Source of the DNA: Thalassotalea ponticola
Lineage (GTDB): Bacteria > Pseudomonadota > Gammaproteobacteria > Enterobacterales > Alteromonadaceae
Length of the DNA stretch: 64,000 nucleotides
NCBI RefSeq assembly: GCF_041379045.1
Contig: NZ_CP166871.1
Span: 1,364,001-1,428,000 of the forward strand
Direction: 5' to 3'
A model generated the notes under the pieces. The model was not told the origin of the DNA and did no database searches. It saw only the letters and a list, made by a program, of their open reading frames with translations. The translations under genes and the position numbers were made by a program. Shown one piece after another: positions 9,230 to 18,108 of the stretch. Position 1 is the first letter of the stretch, and each line of letters begins with the position of its first letter.

Positions 9230-9264
9230 ACTCCTTGGCGCTATAGCAACTCCTTAGCGCTATA
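9230..9264 (+). repeat. Two 16-bp direct repeats upstream of msbA
   Basis: ACTCCTTGGCGCTATA at 9230-9245 recurs as ACTCCTTAGCGCTATA at 9249-9264, with one mismatch and a 19-base period. They lie between comEC and msbA. A regulatory role is possible but unproven. Confidence 0.75.
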
Positions 9265-9431
9265 ATTGTTGTGTTATGGTGAAAATATCGCCAGCTAGTG
9301 CGCATTTTGGCTATTATTAACAGCAACGACCGCTATGTTGTGAACAAAAGCTTTAGGTTAACACTATGATTTACTACTTTTTCTTGTAAAATAGACGGAT
9401 CAGCTAATTTACGCCTCAATTTGAGACTTAT

Positions 9432-11219
9432 ATGCAAAACACCGCGCCTAAGATTGCCGCAGATTCGGCACAACAAGGTACCAACAAGCAAGTCAGTACG
9501 TGGCAACAGTTTCGTCGTCTATTTGGCTATACTCGAGGTCTTCGAGCAGGCTTTGCGTTATCTATTATTGGCATGTTGGCGTACGCCGGCATTGACACCC
9601 TGTTTTTTTCACAACTACAACCACTCATTGACGATGGTTTAACCAACGCCAATCCGAACATCCTAAAATACGCGCCAATTTTTGTCTTAGTCGCCTTCGC
9701 GCTGCGCGGTGTGTGTCACTTTATTGCCACCTATTGCTTGGCCTGGATGGGTAATCACGTGGTGATGCGACTTAGACAGCAACTGTTCGAGCACATCGTT
9801 GCGATGCCGGTGCCATTTCACGATCAAGAGTCAACCGGTAACTTAATTTCAAAAATCACCTACGACACCGAACAATTGCTCAATGCGGTTTCTAAAGCGC
9901 TGTTAACGCTGATCAAAGAAGGCGCCTTTGTTATTGGTTTATTGGGCTTAATGTTTTATTACAGCTGGCAGTTATCGGCGATTTTCTTGTTGATTGTGCC
10001 GGTTGTTGCCGGCGTTGTTGTGGTGGTGTCAAAGCGCTTTCGCGCGGTGAGTTCTCGCATTCAAAAAATGATGGGCATTGTCACCAGTGCCTCAGAGCAA
10101 ACCTTTAACGGTCACAAAGTGGTGTTGACCTTTGGTGGCCAACAACGGGAATTTGAGCGCTTTGCCAAAATTAATAACCAAAATCGCCAACAGCGAATGA
10201 AGCTCGTTGCCGCCAAGGCAAGCAGTGTACCGGTGATTCAAATCATTGCCTCGTTTGCGTTGGCGTTTGTGTTGTATATGGCTGGACAAGACGGCTTTAT
10301 TGAAACCCTGACGCCGGGTATTTTTACCACCGTTGTTACCTGTATGATCATGTTGTTGCGCCCACTTAAGATGCTGACCACGGTCAATAGTGAATTTCAG
10401 CGGGGCATGGCGGCAGCAGCCAGCGTGTTTGAGGTACTCGACCAAGAGGTTGAGCAAGACAGCGGCACATTAACCGTTGATCGGGTTAAAGGCGACATTG
10501 TTTTTGAGGATGTCAGTTTCTCCTATCAAGGCAGTGAAAAACAAGCACTAAAAAACATCAGCTTTGCCCTCGAATCAGGCAAGTCATTGGCGCTAGTGGG
10601 GCGCTCGGGCTCGGGTAAATCGACCATTAGCTCACTATTGTTGCGTTTTTATCACGCCGACAGCGGCGCGGTTAAAATTGATGGCGAAAACATTCGCGAT
10701 TACCAGCTCAGTAATTTACGCCGTCAATTTGCCTACGTGTCGCAACAAGTGGTGTTGTTTAACGATACCTTGGCCAATAACATCGCCTACGGTAAGCCAG
10801 AGGCAACGCGTGCTGAAATTGAAACAGCGGCCAAAGCCGCCCATGTACTTGAGTTTGCCGAAGGTTTACCAGAAGGACTTGATACCAATATTGGTGAAAA
10901 CGGCAGTATGTTAAGTGGTGGTCAGCGCCAGCGGGTGGCCATTGCGCGCGCCTTGTTGTGCGATGCACCTATTTTGATCCTCGACGAAGCCACCAGTGCA
11001 CTTGACACCGAATCAGAGCGTCACATTCAAGACGCATTGACCCATTTGCAAAAAAATCGCACCAGCGTGGTGATAGCGCATCGCCTATCAACCATAGAAA
11101 ATGCCGATAACATTGTGGTTATGGATCAAGGTGAATTAATTGAGCAGGGCAGTCATAGCGAACTGCTCGCCAAAGGCGGTGCCTATGCGCAGCTGCACGC
11201 GTTTCAGTTTGGCCAATAG
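9432..11219 (+). CDS. msbA: Lipid A export ABC transporter/permease MsbA
   Basis: This 595-residue half-transporter flips lipid A-core across the inner membrane. Six membrane helices occupy about residues 30-325. The nucleotide-binding domain carries Walker A GRSGSGKST (about 389), signature LSGGQRQRVAIARAL (about 493), Walker B ILILDEATSALD (about 513) and the switch His in VIAHRLSTIENAD. The next gene is lpxK, the usual msbA-lpxK pairing, which supports MsbA rather than a drug exporter. It has no N-terminal peptidase domain, so it is not a double-glycine-leader exporter. Confidence 0.95.
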   Translation: MQNTAPKIAADSAQQGTNKQVSTWQQFRRLFGYTRGLRAGFALSIIGMLAYAGIDTLFFSQLQPLIDDGLTNANPNILKYAPIFVLVAFALRGVCHFIATYCLAWMGNHVVMRLRQQLFEHIVAMPVPFHDQESTGNLISKITYDTEQLLNAVSKALLTLIKEGAFVIGLLGLMFYYSWQLSAIFLLIVPVVAGVVVVVSKRFRAVSSRIQKMMGIVTSASEQTFNGHKVVLTFGGQQREFERFAKINNQNRQQRMKLVAAKASSVPVIQIIASFALAFVLYMAGQDGFIETLTPGIFTTVVTCMIMLLRPLKMLTTVNSEFQRGMAAAASVFEVLDQEVEQDSGTLTVDRVKGDIVFEDVSFSYQGSEKQALKNISFALESGKSLALVGRSGSGKSTISSLLLRFYHADSGAVKIDGENIRDYQLSNLRRQFAYVSQQVVLFNDTLANNIAYGKPEATRAEIETAAKAAHVLEFAEGLPEGLDTNIGENGSMLSGGQRQRVAIARALLCDAPILILDEATSALDTESERHIQDALTHLQKNRTSVVIAHRLSTIENADNIVVMDQGELIEQGSHSELLAKGGAYAQLHAFQFGQ

Positions 11220-11287
11220 GCCGACGCGTTAACGGCAATCCGCGGTGGAGCACTTGATTACATGCAGATACAGGATAGGAACACAGT

Positions 11288-12292
11288 GTGCGTTTAATTG
11301 AAAAAGCGTGGTTTTTAGACCATCCAATCAAATGGCTGTTATTGCCACTTAGCCCCGTGTTCTGGGCGCTTAGCGCGTTGCGTCGATTACTCTATAAACT
11401 GGGGCTGTTGGCTCAGCCTAAACTTTCGGTGCCGGTGGTGGTTGTCGGCAATATTGGCGTTGGCGGTAACGGTAAAACACCAGTGGTGGTTTTTTTAGTC
11501 GAACAGCTCAAAGCACGCGGTTTTAAGGTGGGCGTTATTAGTCGCGGCTACGGCGGTGACAAGCTTACAGAACCCTTGCTAATTGACGATAATACATCCG
11601 CCCAACAAGGCGGGGACGAGCCGGTGTTAATTTACCAACGCACTAAGGTTCCCGTGGTTGTTAGCCCCGACAGAGTGGCCAACGTAGAGCGCTTAATCGA
11701 GCTTGGTTGCAACCTGGTGATCAGTGACGATGGCCTGCAACACTATCGATTAAAGCGCGATGTGGAGCTTGTGGTCATTGACGGCAAACGCCGTTTTGGC
11801 AATGGTTGGTTACTTCCCGCTGGGCCGCTACGCGAGGGTTTGTGGCGGTTAAATACGGTGGATAGGGTTATTGTTAATGGCGGTTTGGCCGATGTTAACG
11901 AAATGGCCATGCACCTAGAAGCACAACAGCTGGTTAATATACGCAGTCAACAGCGCGTCAGCGTTGCAGAGTTTATCAGCGCTCACAGCCACAATGTGAA
12001 CGCATTAGCCGGTATTGGCTCGCCACAGCGCTTTTTTGATACCTTAACAACGCTTGGTTTTACCCTGCAAAACGCGGTTGGCTTTGTTGACCATCATCAG
12101 TTTAACGAGTGTGATATAACTCAATTTGATTCAAGCGTACCGCTGTTAATGACCGAAAAAGACGCGGTAAAATGTAGTGATTTTACTGGCGACAACGGCT
12201 GGTATTTAACCGTAGACGCACATTTTAGCGATCGCGATAACACCAATTTATTAAATTTAATTACCACGAGATGTAAAAACTATGGCATTTGA
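11288..12292 (+). CDS. lpxK: Tetraacyldisaccharide 4'-kinase LpxK
   Basis: This 334-residue inner-membrane-associated kinase phosphorylates the 4' position of the lipid A disaccharide. The P-loop is in [16 protein letters not shown] (about residues 51-66), followed by GVISRGYGG and the downstream motif [11 protein letters not shown], both typical of LpxK. Translation starts at a GTG with AGGA about 8 bases upstream. It overlaps the Trm112-like gene by 11 bases and shares the operon with msbA and kdsB. Confidence 0.95.
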   Translation: MRLIEKAWFLDHPIKWLLLPLSPVFWALSALRRLLYKLGLLAQPKLSVPVVVVGNIGVGGNGKTPVVVFLVEQLKARGFKVGVISRGYGGDKLTEPLLIDDNTSAQQGGDEPVLIYQRTKVPVVVSPDRVANVERLIELGCNLVISDDGLQHYRLKRDVELVVIDGKRRFGNGWLLPAGPLREGLWRLNTVDRVIVNGGLADVNEMAMHLEAQQLVNIRSQQRVSVAEFISAHSHNVNALAGIGSPQRFFDTLTTLGFTLQNAVGFVDHHQFNECDITQFDSSVPLLMTEKDAVKCSDFTGDNGWYLTVDAHFSDRDNTNLLNLITTRCKNYGI

Positions 12293-12467
12293 TATAAAAC
12301 TGATGGAAATCTTGGCTTGCCCAGTATGCAAAGGCAAACTGGCGATCAACAACGAAAAAACCGAGCTAATATGCAAGTTTGATCACGTTGCATACCCCAT
12401 TGAAAATGACATTCCGGTGTTACTAGAGAGCGAAGCGCGCAAATTAACCGAAGACGAGAGAAACTAA
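12282..12467 (+). CDS. Trm112 family protein (YcaR-like)
   Basis: This 61-residue protein matches the Trm112/YcaR family: [14 protein letters not shown] near the N-terminus, then [18 protein letters not shown]. It carries a CPVC pair and one further Cys. The family is often annotated as hypothetical or zinc-binding and is thought to act as a small partner protein. It sits between lpxK and kdsB exactly as in E. coli, overlapping both genes (11 bases with lpxK, 1 base with kdsB). Confidence 0.92.
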   Translation: MAFDIKLMEILACPVCKGKLAINNEKTELICKFDHVAYPIENDIPVLLESEARKLTEDERN

Positions 12468-13261
12468 TGAGCTTTGTTGTTGTGATCCCGGCTCGTTACC
12501 AATCGAGCCGATTACCCGGTAAGGTGCTTGCCGATATTCAAGGCAAGCCGATGATCCAATGGGTATACGAAAAAGCGCTTGCCTCGGGGGCTGATAAAGT
12601 CATTATAGCCACCGACAACGATGCGGTTGAGCAGGCGGTAAAAGGTTTTGGCGCCGAAGTTTGTCGAACCCGCGCTGATCATCAATCGGGCACTGAGCGG
12701 TTGGCTGAAGTGGTAGTTCAGTATGGCTTTAACGACGATGACATTATTGTTAACGTGCAAGGAGATGAGCCGTTTATCCCCAGTGAAAACATTGCCCAAG
12801 TGGCCAACAACTTAGCCGCGCAAAACAGCGCTGCTCATCCTGCTCGCATGTCAACACTGGCTGTGGCCATTAGCGAGGCCGACGAGGTGTTTAACTCCAA
12901 CGCGGTAAAAGTGGTATTAGACAAAAACGGCTATGCGCTTTACTTTTCAAGGGCCAGCGTGCCTTATAACCGCGATGCATTTGCCGCAACAGGTAAGATA
13001 AGCGAGTTGAGCAAGGCGCAATCAAACCACTACTTACGCCATATAGGCATATATGCCTATCGCGCTGCGTTTATCAAAGACTACGTCAGTTGGCCGGCTA
13101 GTGAGCTAGAGCACATTGAAGCGCTTGAGCAACTGCGGGTATTGTATCAAGGTGAAAAAATTCACGTTGACGTTGCGCAAAACCGGCTGCCCGTAGAAGG
13201 GGTCGATACCCAACAAGATCTGGATAAAGCCAGACAATACGCGGCAACGCTAAGCCGGTAA
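12467..13261 (+). CDS. kdsB: 3-deoxy-manno-octulosonate cytidylyltransferase KdsB
   Basis: This 264-residue cytoplasmic enzyme activates Kdo as CMP-Kdo for LPS inner core synthesis. The N-terminal nucleotide-binding motif [18 protein letters not shown] is diagnostic, followed by GTERLAEV and [10 protein letters not shown]. It overlaps the preceding stop codon (TAATG). It is the last gene of the msbA-lpxK-Trm112-kdsB operon. Confidence 0.96.
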   Translation: MSFVVVIPARYQSSRLPGKVLADIQGKPMIQWVYEKALASGADKVIIATDNDAVEQAVKGFGAEVCRTRADHQSGTERLAEVVVQYGFNDDDIIVNVQGDEPFIPSENIAQVANNLAAQNSAAHPARMSTLAVAISEADEVFNSNAVKVVLDKNGYALYFSRASVPYNRDAFAATGKISELSKAQSNHYLRHIGIYAYRAAFIKDYVSWPASELEHIEALEQLRVLYQGEKIHVDVAQNRLPVEGVDTQQDLDKARQYAATLSR

Positions 13262-13388
13262 CACTGAATCAGTAACACTAACCCAGTAACGAGTACTTAC
13301 AACACGGCTAACGCTGAGTTTGCACGACTTAGCCTGCAGCTAGGTTGATTAGCGGTTAACACAACCTGTTTCCCTTAGCTTTTATGCC

Positions 13389-13422
13389 ATTCCGCGCTGT
13401 AACACTAGATACAGCGCGGAAT
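13389..13422. repeat. Perfect 13-bp inverted repeat downstream of kdsB
   Basis: ATTCCGCGCTGTA and its exact reverse complement TACAGCGCGGAAT are separated by 8 bases. No T-tract follows directly on either strand, so it is a strong stem-loop that might end or stabilise the kdsB transcript rather than a classical intrinsic terminator. Confidence 0.8.
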
Positions 13423-13552
13423 AAAAATCGCCCCACACTGTTTGCTTTTTTTACAATTAAGCCCTACCTAATATAGCCAATTTTCATCAAAGCCCTTAAA
13501 AACAAGCGTTTATAAAAGTTGGCTCGATGTATGCTTTGTATATATCGCTAAT

Positions 13553-13647
13553 GACAGTATTTCATGCTCGCTAAGTTTGAAATGGTCGTTTTAATAGTTT
13601 TCATAAAACGTTTAGCATCCTGGCGCTTACCCGGCGCCTTTTTTTTT
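13553..13647 (+). ncRNA. Candidate small RNA (promoter plus terminator, no ORF)
   Basis: A possible promoter, TTGGCT at 13519-13524 and TATATC at 13541-13546 with a 16-base spacer, lies about 75 bases before an intrinsic terminator (GGCGC, 7-base loop, GCGCC, then nine T, 13622-13647). The resulting RNA would be about 95 bases with no evident coding frame. I do not recognise it as a known family such as Spot 42 or RyhB. This is inference only. Confidence 0.3.
13622..13647 (+). terminator. Intrinsic terminator in the kdsB-M13 peptidase gap
   Basis: GGCGC and GCGCC form a stem around a 7-base loop and are followed by nine consecutive T. It is more than 350 bases after kdsB and about 300 before the next gene, so it may end a small RNA or a long kdsB 3' extension. 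Confidence 0.7.
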
Positions 13648-13940
13648 GCCTATTCATTTGTTATAGCGGGTGTTGCGGTTCGCTGGTACGCAAAAACCGT
13701 ACATTTATCACTGCGCATCGATTAACCCATTTTAAACTCCAACAAAATCTGTAACAAAATTTAAATGATTTAAGCCAACACTGGATCTTAATGCCAATAA
13801 TTCGTAGTATGCCAAAGACAATTTTTTATTAACGCATGGTTTACCTTGTTATTACAACGAGTTGTTGCCGCCATTTATGTCGATGGCGCAGCGTATAAAA
13901 ACACTAAAGTAAACCAAAAGAAGCATTAAGGGATGTGATC

Positions 13941-16016
13941 ATGAAACACGTAATTGCGGGCGCATTGTGCTCATCGCTATTGCTGTTAGCCGGTTGTAAT
14001 GAAACCACGGCAAGCAGCGCACCAGAACAACCTCAAGCAGCACTTAAAACAGAAAAAACGGCATTGGCTTCAGGTATCGAAAAAGCCAATATGGACACCA
14101 GCGTGCGTCCTCAAGACGACTTTTATTTATACGTTAATGGCGGTTGGTTGAAAAACACCGAAATGCCAAGTGATAAAACAGCGATTGGTTCGTTTTATGA
14201 CTTGCGCGACAAATCTGACGAAGACGTAAAAGCGATTATCGAAGAGCTTGCCTCAGCAAGCGATTTGAAAAAAGGCTCAGACGAGCAAAAAGTGGCGGAT
14301 TTATTTAACTCATTTATGGACGAGAAAACCATCAATGAGCTTGGGGTTAAACCAATTGAGCCAATTTTAGCTGACATTGCGGCACTTGAAAGCAAAGACG
14401 ACTTATCGGTGTTTTTTGCCAAAGCACAAAAAATGGGCTTAGACTCTCCGATTTATTTTTACGTTGGCGTTGATGCGAAAAACTCTGACCGCTACGCGCC
14501 ACACGTATGGCACTCAGGTTTGGGTTTACCAGATCGCGATTACTACTTTAAAGAAGAAGAACGCTTTGTCAAAATGCGTGCTGACTACGTTGCACACTTA
14601 GCAAAAATGTTTGAATTAGCGGGTCAAGACAACCCACAACAAGCGGCCGAGTCTATTATGGCCCTTGAGACCAAAATGGCCGAACACCACTGGACTCGAG
14701 TAAAAACACGTGACAGTGAAGCCCGTTATAACCTAAAGAAAACCGCCGAGTTAAACCAAGTTACCGACGCTATTAACTGGAACGCCTGGTTAAAAGAGCT
14801 TGGCGTTGACAATCAAGCCGACATTATTATTAACCAGCCAGACTTTGTTGAAGCCTTTGGTTCTATTGTTGCCGATACCGATATGGCAACATGGAAAACC
14901 TACTTAACGTGGCAAGTTATCGGTGGTTTTGCGCCGTACTTAAATGACGAGTTAGCACAGCAACACTTTGAGTTTTACGGTAAAAACCTAAACGGTCAGC
15001 AAGAACAGAAGGCACGCTGGAAGCGCGGTGTCAGCTTGGTTAACTCAAACCTTGGCGAAATCATTGGCAAGGTATACGTTGCGCGTCACTTCACCCCTGA
15101 AGCGAAAGAACGCATGACCGACTTGGTTGAAAACTTGCGCGTTGCTTACGGTGAGTCTATTGATTCACTAGAGTGGATGAGCGATGACACCAAAAAAGCG
15201 GCACGAGTAAAACTGGCAGCGTTTACACCGAAAATTGGTTACCCAGACAAGTGGGAAGATTACTCAGCTATTGAGATTAATAAAGACACGTTAGTGGCGA
15301 ATTTGATCAGTGCTGACAAAGTTGGCCACACTAAGCAAATTGAAAGACTGAATGGACCAATTCGCGATTGGGAATGGCACATGACGCCTCAAACGGTTAA
15401 CGCTTACTACAACCCAACCGTTAACGAAATTGTGTTCCCAGCAGCAATCTTACAACCGCCATTTTTCAACCTAGCAGCAGACGATGCGGTTAACTACGGT
15501 GGCATTGGTGCGGTTATCGGCCACGAAATGGGCCACGGTTTTGATGACCAGGGTTCAAAATACGACGCTGACGGTAACATGAAGAACTGGTGGACCGAGC
15601 AAGACTTAGCTGAATTTAAAAAGCGCTCAGAGCAACTGGTTGCCCAATACGACGGTTATCAAGTATTTGACGACTTGAACGTCAACGGCCAGCTTACCCT
15701 AGGTGAAAACATTGGTGATTTATCAGGTTTAACCATTGCTTATCGCGCCTACAAAAACTCGCTAAATGGCGAAGAAGCACCGGTCATTGACGGTTTAACC
15801 GGCGATCAACGCTTCTTTATGGGCTACGCGCAAATTTGGCGTGGCAAGCGCACCGAGCAAGCGATGCGCGAGCGCGTAAATACCGATCCGCATTCGCCTG
15901 GTCACTTCCGCGCAATTGGCTCGTTGTCAAATATGAATGAATTTTATCAAGCATACGACGTGAAAGAGGGCGATAAGATGTACATCGCACCAGAAAAACG
16001 GGTAAAAATTTGGTAA
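13941..16016 (+). CDS. M13 family zinc metallopeptidase, exported lipoprotein (PepO-like)
   Basis: This 691-residue neprilysin-like (M13) endopeptidase has a lipoprotein signal peptide ending in LLLLAGC, with the acylated Cys at residue 19. The zinc site is IGHEMGHGFDDQG (HEMGH at about residues 527-531) with the downstream GENIGDLSG, whose Glu and Asp complete the site. The substrate-binding segment NAYYNPTVNEIVFPA precedes it. An in-frame GTG lies two codons earlier at 13935, but AAGGGA at 13928-13933 is spaced correctly for the ATG at 13941, so that start is preferred. It probably cleaves peptides at the outer membrane or in the periplasm. Confidence 0.92.
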   Translation: MKHVIAGALCSSLLLLAGCNETTASSAPEQPQAALKTEKTALASGIEKANMDTSVRPQDDFYLYVNGGWLKNTEMPSDKTAIGSFYDLRDKSDEDVKAIIEELASASDLKKGSDEQKVADLFNSFMDEKTINELGVKPIEPILADIAALESKDDLSVFFAKAQKMGLDSPIYFYVGVDAKNSDRYAPHVWHSGLGLPDRDYYFKEEERFVKMRADYVAHLAKMFELAGQDNPQQAAESIMALETKMAEHHWTRVKTRDSEARYNLKKTAELNQVTDAINWNAWLKELGVDNQADIIINQPDFVEAFGSIVADTDMATWKTYLTWQVIGGFAPYLNDELAQQHFEFYGKNLNGQQEQKARWKRGVSLVNSNLGEIIGKVYVARHFTPEAKERMTDLVENLRVAYGESIDSLEWMSDDTKKAARVKLAAFTPKIGYPDKWEDYSAIEINKDTLVANLISADKVGHTKQIERLNGPIRDWEWHMTPQTVNAYYNPTVNEIVFPAAILQPPFFNLAADDAVNYGGIGAVIGHEMGHGFDDQGSKYDADGNMKNWWTEQDLAEFKKRSEQLVAQYDGYQVFDDLNVNGQLTLGENIGDLSGLTIAYRAYKNSLNGEEAPVIDGLTGDQRFFMGYAQIWRGKRTEQAMRERVNTDPHSPGHFRAIGSLSNMNEFYQAYDVKEGDKMYIAPEKRVKIW

Positions 16017-16077
16017 CAACTTAGGCCACCGTCAATGCGAGTGGCCTTGGTCAATACCAAGAGTGTTGATATGATGT

Positions 16078-16116
16078 AAAAGCGATCGAGGTGTTGTGCC
16101 TTTGATCGCTTTTTAT
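16078..16116 (+). terminator. Terminator after the M13 peptidase gene
   Basis: AAAAGCGATC and GATCGCTTTT form a 10-bp stem around a 16-base loop, ending in a T-rich tail. A second hairpin without a T-tract (AGGCCAC, 11-base loop, GTGGCCT) lies just before it at 16023-16047. Confidence 0.75.
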
Positions 16117-16209
16117 TTACCTGTTTGTCGCGTTTAGGTTGATTGTTTCCCTTTTGCTTACATTTATACTTAATGAGCAAACATTACACAAACGACAAGG
16201 CGTTAGTAC

Positions 16210-17103
16210 ATGACCGCAATCAGACACCTGCTTCTTTCTGCTATCACTGTTATGACGTTAGCGGTTTTTACATTGGCAAATGCAACGATGAAACCTCACA
16301 TTAATACCAGCCTTCAACTTTGGTCAGTAAAAAATGAGCTAAAGTCAGATTTTAAAACGACCTTGTCACACATAGCCGAGCTTGGCTTTGATGGGGTTGA
16401 ATTTGCCGGTGAATTTGGCTCATATAACAACGACGCCAAAGGGTTAAAGGCGCTACTTGATGACTTAGGTTTAAAAGTGAGCGGGGCCCATGTGCCGTTA
16501 GAGCAACTTACTGGAGAGCGTTTTGAACTGCTTGTTGAGTTTTATCAGATTTTAGAGACGCCAGTATTGATAATTCCGATACATCAATCGGCCTATCAAG
16601 CTGATACAGTGGATCGGTTCATTTCAACCTTGCAAAGTCTGTCAACAAAGCTCAAGGCATACAATATGCGTTTGGGATACCATAATCACTGGCAAGAATT
16701 TGAGCCGTTCAACCAAATCACCTATTGGGATCATATTGCTCAGTCAACGACCAGTGATATTGTTTTGCAACTCGACATCGGTTGGGTCGCTTATGCCGGA
16801 AAAGACCCAGTGCAATACATTAAGCGATATCCCAAAAGAACATTTACCGCACACTATAAAGCCAAACCCACTGGAGTCCAATTCAATAAAGTCAAAGTTA
16901 GCCAAGCAACGCCTAATTACCAAGGCAAACCCTTGATTGGTCAAGATGAGATAAACTGGGCAGAGGTGTTACACGCGCACTTGAGCGTTGGTGGCGGCCA
17001 GTGGGTCGTGGTAGAGCAAGAAGAATATCCGGCAAATCTGACACCATTGCAAGCGGTTGCCGTATCTAAAAACGCCTTAGACAAGCTGATTAAATCTTTG
17101 TGA
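16210..17103 (+). CDS. Exported sugar phosphate isomerase/epimerase-like TIM-barrel protein
   Basis: This 297-residue protein has an N-terminal signal peptide (hydrophobic stretch to about residue 23) and then the AP-endonuclease-2/xylose-isomerase-like TIM barrel. Likely metal ligands sit in GVEFAGEFG, LGYHNHWQEF, LQLDIGWV and VVVEQEEY. The family isomerises or epimerises sugars or inositols; the substrate cannot be read from sequence. An exported member suggests action on periplasmic carbohydrate. It stands between the M13 peptidase terminator and the first exopolysaccharide locus. Confidence 0.8.
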   Translation: MTAIRHLLLSAITVMTLAVFTLANATMKPHINTSLQLWSVKNELKSDFKTTLSHIAELGFDGVEFAGEFGSYNNDAKGLKALLDDLGLKVSGAHVPLEQLTGERFELLVEFYQILETPVLIIPIHQSAYQADTVDRFISTLQSLSTKLKAYNMRLGYHNHWQEFEPFNQITYWDHIAQSTTSDIVLQLDIGWVAYAGKDPVQYIKRYPKRTFTAHYKAKPTGVQFNKVKVSQATPNYQGKPLIGQDEINWAEVLHAHLSVGGGQWVVVEQEEYPANLTPLQAVAVSKNALDKLIKSL

Positions 17104-17199
17104 TAGCCTTTTTAGCCGGCCTATACCGAGAACGTTTTACAAAAGGCGCTACCACGGTTATTATTTGGTTATTACCAAAATAAAAAAAACAACGACAGT

Positions 17200-17454
17200 A
17201 TGACTGATCGCAACGCGAATAATAATAGCATCACGAATAACAACAGCAATGCCGACATCACTGAGTCTGCCGCTAAAACGCGCCGAGACTTTATGAAAAA
17301 ATTCGGCAAGCTCGCAGCCGTAACCCCCGTTGCCTTAACCACGCTTATGTCGCCAGAAACCTCGGCGGCGCCCAAGTCGTGTAAACCCAACATAGACAAT
17401 AAGCATTGTCCTAATGGCTCAGCAGGTGCCACTAAGCCCAAAGCGGGCTTTTAG
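17200..17454 (+). CDS. Small protein with twin-arginine signal, unknown function
   Basis: This 84-residue product has an Asn-rich N-terminus, then TRRDFMKKFGKLAAV, a good match to the Tat motif (RR-x-F-x-K), a weakly hydrophobic stretch and an AxA-type cleavage site (SAA) near residue 56. The mature part would be only about 28 residues with two cysteines (SCKPNIDNKHCPNGSAG). I do not recognise the mature domain. No good ribosome binding site is visible. It lies just before a second exported protein and the exopolysaccharide genes. Confidence 0.6.
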   Translation: MTDRNANNNSITNNNSNADITESAAKTRRDFMKKFGKLAAVTPVALTTLMSPETSAAPKSCKPNIDNKHCPNGSAGATKPKAGF

Positions 17455-17491
17455 TTAGTCAGCATGATCAGCTAGGCAAAAGGAAATAAAA

Positions 17492-18073
17492 ATGAATAAA
17501 AAATCCATCGCCTTAACCGTTTCACTGTTTTTTACCTCATCGGTCGTTGCTTTGGCTATGGTAAAACAAGAGTCGTTACCGCAATTGCCAGCACTTGCTA
17601 ACACCTCGTTGCAAAGCGAACCATTAAATCGTCAGCCAGCTGAAGCAACAGCCCAAGCTCAAAACCAAGCTCAAACTGCCAACAATACTCAGCAACAACG
17701 CCAGCAGGGCACAGACAATACGCCAGCAGAGCAAAGCGACAACGATTCGCCAGTCGATAAAAACAAGGCGCTTAGACAGCGCATTGTTGAAACGGCAAAA
17801 CAACAAAGCAGCGCGACTAAAGTTACTTCGAGTGCTGCTAATAGCCAAGCTACAACAAAGCCTGTGCTAGCCACTGAGCGCGCAGTACCAAACACAACAA
17901 CACCAAATACAACCACGCCAAGAGCGACCGCTGCAGAGTTAGCGCGCCAAGCGAAAGCCAATGATCCACGAGCGCTGTATTTAGCGCCTCCGGTGCCGCC
18001 GGGTACCTTTGGTGGTGGCAATGGCAATGGTGGCCCAGGTGGTGATGCGTTAAATGCGGCGTCGGCCAACTAG
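17492..18073 (+). CDS. Secreted low-complexity protein, unknown function
   Basis: This 193-residue product follows AAAGGAAAT, a good ribosome binding site. The N-terminus (MNKKSIALTVSLFFTSSVVA) is a signal peptide or anchor. The rest is low-complexity, rich in Gln, Asn, Thr, Ala and Ser, and ends in a Gly-rich tail containing GGNGNGGPGGD. It has no recognised domain. It is probably exported or anchored in the periplasm together with the preceding Tat-signal protein; a link to the downstream polysaccharide genes is suggested by position only. Confidence 0.65.
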   Translation: MNKKSIALTVSLFFTSSVVALAMVKQESLPQLPALANTSLQSEPLNRQPAEATAQAQNQAQTANNTQQQRQQGTDNTPAEQSDNDSPVDKNKALRQRIVETAKQQSSATKVTSSAANSQATTKPVLATERAVPNTTTPNTTTPRATAAELARQAKANDPRALYLAPPVPPGTFGGGNGNGGPGGDALNAASAN

Positions 18074-18108
18074 CATGCCAATAGGTGTAACATGGTTAAT
18101 CCGTTATC

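Larger units (their letters stand above)
13262..13940. other. Long intergenic region with hairpin and possible small RNA
   Basis: Nearly 680 bases without a protein gene. It holds a perfect 13-bp inverted repeat (13389-13422), a possible short transcription unit ending in a strong terminator (13622-13647), and the presumed promoter region of the M13 peptidase gene. I see no open frame with a ribosome binding site. Confidence 0.6.

Noticed and set aside
9432..11219. Considered as exporter for the microcin-like peptide
   Set aside because: It lacks the N-terminal C39 peptidase domain and is paired with lpxK, so it is MsbA.
17689..18069. Minus-strand frame opposite the low-complexity secreted protein
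   Set aside because: Pro-rich product arises from the Gly-rich sense codons; the sense gene has a strong ribosome binding site and signal peptide.
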